From the NCBI GenBank assembly GCA_903875225.1, contig CAIQVJ010000007.1:89795-153794 (forward strand): 64,000 bases of DNA, given 5' to 3'. Under the pieces are notes generated by a model. It was given only the letters and a program-made list of their open reading frames with translations, was not told the origin of the DNA and searched no databases. Below, in pieces: positions 63,861-64,000 of this stretch. This DNA comes from an uncultured Pseudomonadota bacterium (GTDB lineage: Bacteria > Myxococcota_A > UBA796 > SXON01). Each line of letters begins with the position of its first letter. The first letter of the stretch is position 1. The position numbers and the translations under genes were made by a program.

Positions 63861-64000
63861 ATGGCCAAGGCAAAATTCGAGCGCAACAAGCCGCACGTCA
63901 ACATCGGCACCATCGGCCACGTTGACCATGGCAAGACGTCCCTGACGGCCGCGATCACCAAGGTGCTCGCGAAGTCGGGCGGTGCGACGTACACGGCCTA
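63861..64000 (+). CDS. tuf: Elongation factor Tu, 5' part (runs off the window)
   Basis: [37 protein letters not shown]. Confidence 0.97.
   Translation, partial: MAKAKFERNKPHVNIGTIGHVDHGKTSLTAAITKVLAKSGGATYTA

Noticed and set aside
63153-63994. Short ORFs over the tRNA cluster (63153-63641 +, 63491-63724 +, 63535-63735 +, 63599-63994 -)
   Set aside because: They overlap four well-folded tRNA genes and the tuf start; spurious.

Overview
High-GC bacterial chromosome segment. It looks Myxococcota-like by inference: MopE-type 'putative metal-binding' repeat proteins, a MYXO-CTERM-like C-terminal tag, several Ser/Thr kinases, and many lipoproteins with a D/T-rich stretch after the lipobox. I see no phage, IS element, integron, CRISPR array or canonical defence island. 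Main blocks: a TetR-EmrB-EmrA type efflux operon (0-3.6 kb); a TPR Ser/Thr kinase; an ApbE / ferric-reductase-like membrane protein operon with two unusual small membrane proteins; two P-type ATPases of different classes around a polytopic membrane protein; an L,D-transpeptidase; a degenerate-GGDEF regulator divergent from tlyA; PlsC, DUF2817, SDR and Bpt genes; a divergent pair of MopE-repeat lipoproteins, one ending in a C-type lectin domain and one of 1846 codons with an exact 537-bp super-repeat; a GH1 lipoprotein with a class-V aminotransferase; a second Ser/Thr kinase; a futalosine-menaquinone cluster with an apparent MqnA-MqnC fusion; pgsA, a lytic transglycosylase, a DksA-type protein, pntAB; a prepilin-like protein; EpmA/GenX; a large secreted M30-like protein that appears to have lost its catalytic residues; an M50 protease; and the classic tRNA-Thr/Tyr/Gly/Thr-tuf cluster at the right end. 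Family names come from reading the translations, not from searches. Many ORF-track entries are antisense artefacts of GC-rich coding DNA.
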